Source: Acidobacteriota bacterium
GTDB lineage: Bacteria; Acidobacteriota; Blastocatellia; Pyrinomonadales; Pyrinomonadaceae
Length of the DNA: 64,000 nt
Assembly (NCBI GenBank): GCA_019639195.1
Contig: JAHBSI010000002.1
Coordinates: forward strand, 186,001 to 250,000
Reading direction: 5' to 3'
In this document: positions 62,453 to 64,000 of the stretch, piece by piece
Position numbering within the stretch: position 1 is the stretch's first letter
How the letters are laid out: every line of letters starts with the position of its first letter
Translations under genes and position numbers: made by a program
Notes under the pieces: model-generated
What the model was told of the DNA's origin: nothing
Databases searched by the model: none
What the model saw: only the letters and a program-made list of their open reading frames with translations

Positions 62453-64000
62453 GCGGCCTCCTTGAGCCCGTCGCCGGCTCCGGCAAAACTTGGGTCATCT
62501 TCATCATAATCTTGCGGATCGCGAGCGGGCGGAAGATGCTTGTACCAAGTGAAATAGAGGATGACTATTGTAAGTACGGTTGTTCCAAAGAGCCCAAAAG
62601 CGACCGTCAGTCGGTGCAAGATCAGGTAAAGCGTCGCCACATACAGTGCCGTAATACCGATCAATGCAATAAGCGTGTTCACAACATCGCGTGTGAACGG
62701 CGACTGCTTCTTGAAGTCAGGATCCTCAGCAAGAACGGCCGAACGCGGCGGGTTCCAAAAGCCTGCCGGTTGAACCTTGCGGTAGAAGACCTTGAGCGTC
62801 TCGATACTTGTTGGCTCGCTGGCGAGCGACACAGCTATGGTGACTATCGCCGAAGCAAGGGCTATCACCGGAAATCCAATGTAGAGCGGAAGCGGCTCGT
62901 TCAGGTAAGTGGTATCAAGCACGACCTGACCGAGAGAAAGGATCATCCCGCCAACTACTCCCGCAGCATAACCCCAGCCGTTCAGACGCCACCAGTACCA
63001 ACGAAGCACGTTCGGCGGGAGTATTCCAGCCGCTAACGTACCGAAGATCCATAGAAACGCAGAATTTATCGATGTTCCGAAAACCGAAATGATCAGGCCA
63101 ACGATGATAAGGAGTGCTGACGAGAAATAGCTGACATGGACGAGCCGCTTAGCGTCGGCTTTTGGGTTTATGTACCTCTGATAGACGTCCTTTACAAGAT
63201 AAGCTGCCCCCCCGTTGACCGTCGAACTAAATGTTGCCAAAAACCCTGACAACAGCGCCGCAAGCATAAAGCCTACGAGGCCGACCGGCAGCATCGAGCC
63301 GATGATCAACGGGAGTGCAGTTTCCGGGTCCGCACGCAGTTGCTGATCCAACGCGGCGTTACCGATTCCCATAATGGCCATGATCGCGATCGCCATCGCA
63401 AACGGCCAACGAACTGTGTGTATCAATCCCCAAAGAGCGCCAAGCTTTGAGGCATCTCTTTCATCCTTTGCGGCAAGGAACCGCTGAAAATCATAGAGCT
63501 GTTCCGGTCCGCTCAAGCAAAGCAAGAAGCCTTTCAGAACCCAAACCGCCATCAAAGCCCCGAATAATGAATAGTCGGTGCCGCCCGAGATCACGCCCTG
63601 AAGGTCCGCCGGATGAGACGACGACGGGATGATCTCCATCCAGGATGCCGGTACGAGCGTCGCAAACTTCGCGGCATCAAAGTGCATATAGCCAACGACC
63701 GCAAAAGCAATTGCTCCGACACTCAGAACTATCGTCTGGGCGATCTCGACCCTCACGATCCCATGGAATCCGCCTGCAACGACGTAAATTCCGGTAACCC
63801 CGAGGATCAAGACCGCACAGACCGTTGGCGAGAAGGGTAAGAAGATCGCACCAAATTTGCCCATTCCGATTGCACCGTACCCGAGAAGTGCCGTGATCGT
63901 GAGTACTGCAAAAAGGGTGTAAGAAAGCCTTGCGAAATCGCCCGCGCGTCCGGTACCAAAGCGCGTCATCATCCACTCGGCACCCGTCATTACGTCGGAC
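62449..64000 (-). CDS. Sodium:solute symporter (partial; N-terminus beyond window end)
   Basis: At least 516 residues; the frame remains open to base 64000 (SDV precedes the first Met in the window), and family members start ~70-90 residues earlier, so the gene is cut. Ten to eleven helices visible; SSS-family signatures VTGIYVVAGGFHGIVRVEIAQ and LLSGFLATFSSTVNGGAAYLVKDVYQRYI. Takes up sugars or similar solutes with sodium. First visible gene of the operon. Confidence 0.88.
   Translation of the reverse strand, partial: SDVMTGAEWMMTRFGTGRAGDFARLSYTLFAVLTITALLGYGAIGMGKFGAIFLPFSPTVCAVLILGVTGIYVVAGGFHGIVRVEIAQTIVLSVGAIAFAVVGYMHFDAAKFATLVPASWMEIIPSSSHPADLQGVISGGTDYSLFGALMAVWVLKGFLLCLSGPEQLYDFQRFLAAKDERDASKLGALWGLIHTVRWPFAMAIAIMAIMGIGNAALDQQLRADPETALPLIIGSMLPVGLVGFMLAALLSGFLATFSSTVNGGAAYLVKDVYQRYINPKADAKRLVHVSYFSSALLIIVGLIISVFGTSINSAFLWIFGTLAAGILPPNVLRWYWWRLNGWGYAAGVVGGMILSLGQVVLDTTYLNEPLPLYIGFPVIALASAIVTIAVSLASEPTSIETLKVFYRKVQPAGFWNPPRSAVLAEDPDFKKQSPFTRDVVNTLIALIGITALYVATLYLILHRLTVAFGLFGTTVLTIVILYFTWYKHLPPARDPQDYDEDDPSFAGAGDGLKEAA

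Overview
The window looks like a chromosomal segment of an Acidobacteriota bacterium, most likely class Blastocatellia (subdivision 4). This is inferred from a mid-50s G+C impression, an Oar-like TonB-dependent receptor with an N-terminal carboxypeptidase-regulatory domain, twin-arginine secreted sugar enzymes, an LPS-type (diderm) gene set (LptF/LptG, ADP-heptose, Wza/Wzc) and the gene orders seen. I see no transposase, prophage, CRISPR array or rRNA. I ran no database search; every family call comes from reading the translated sequence.

Region 1 (1-20 kb) is housekeeping. It holds a partial fibronectin-III lipoprotein behind hslV-hslU, then a plus-strand run of glutamine amidotransferase, two small membrane proteins, recO and a single-chain LptF-LptG permease. 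Next come the SAM-cycle pair metK-ahcY, a DUF151 protein with miaB, dnaE-accA starting head-to-head with miaB (start codons 2 bp apart), ssb, a secreted beta-propeller protein, a DUF465 protein, and rimI-tsaB.

Region 2 (19.8-40.8 kb, all minus strand, read from 40.8 kb down) is a Wza/Wzc/Wzy-type surface polysaccharide cluster. It runs: Wza-like export protein, Wzc-like tyrosine autokinase, GDP-mannose 3,5-epimerase, glycosyltransferases GT2 and GT4, a methyltransferase, a Wzy-like polymerase, an HldC-GmhA fusion, HldA, GT9, three enzymes predicted to make a UDP-N-acetyl-6-deoxy-L-hexosamine, GT4, a WbuB-like GT4, and a WecA-like initiating transferase. The cluster ends in an unusual trio: an HprK-like kinase-fold protein, a PqqD-domain protein whose C-terminus is a twin-arginine-like signal plus a 35-residue six-cysteine tail, and a PF14907-type nucleotidyltransferase. 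This trio is my best candidate for a little-described peptide system. No Wzx flippase, GmhB or HldD is visible in the window.

Region 3 (41-46.9 kb, plus strand) holds mutS, a NagZ-like glycosidase, an oligopeptide-type solute-binding lipoprotein with an internal 42-bp tandem duplication, tRNA-Gly(GCC) and tRNA-Cys(GCA).

Region 4 (47-64 kb, all minus strand) is a glycan and sugar-acid utilisation operon. It contains a sodium:solute symporter (cut by the window end), an SDR dehydrogenase, a cytoplasmic sugar-binding protein, an Oar-like TonB receptor, a GH38-type alpha-mannosidase, a Tat-exported six-hairpin glycosidase-like enzyme, a secreted alpha/beta hydrolase, a glucarate-dehydratase-like enolase-superfamily enzyme, a secreted protein of unknown function, a fumarylacetoacetate-hydrolase-family enzyme and a second SDR. 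Together they suggest outer-membrane uptake, periplasmic trimming, and a non-phosphorylative route through a 2-keto-3-deoxy sugar acid.
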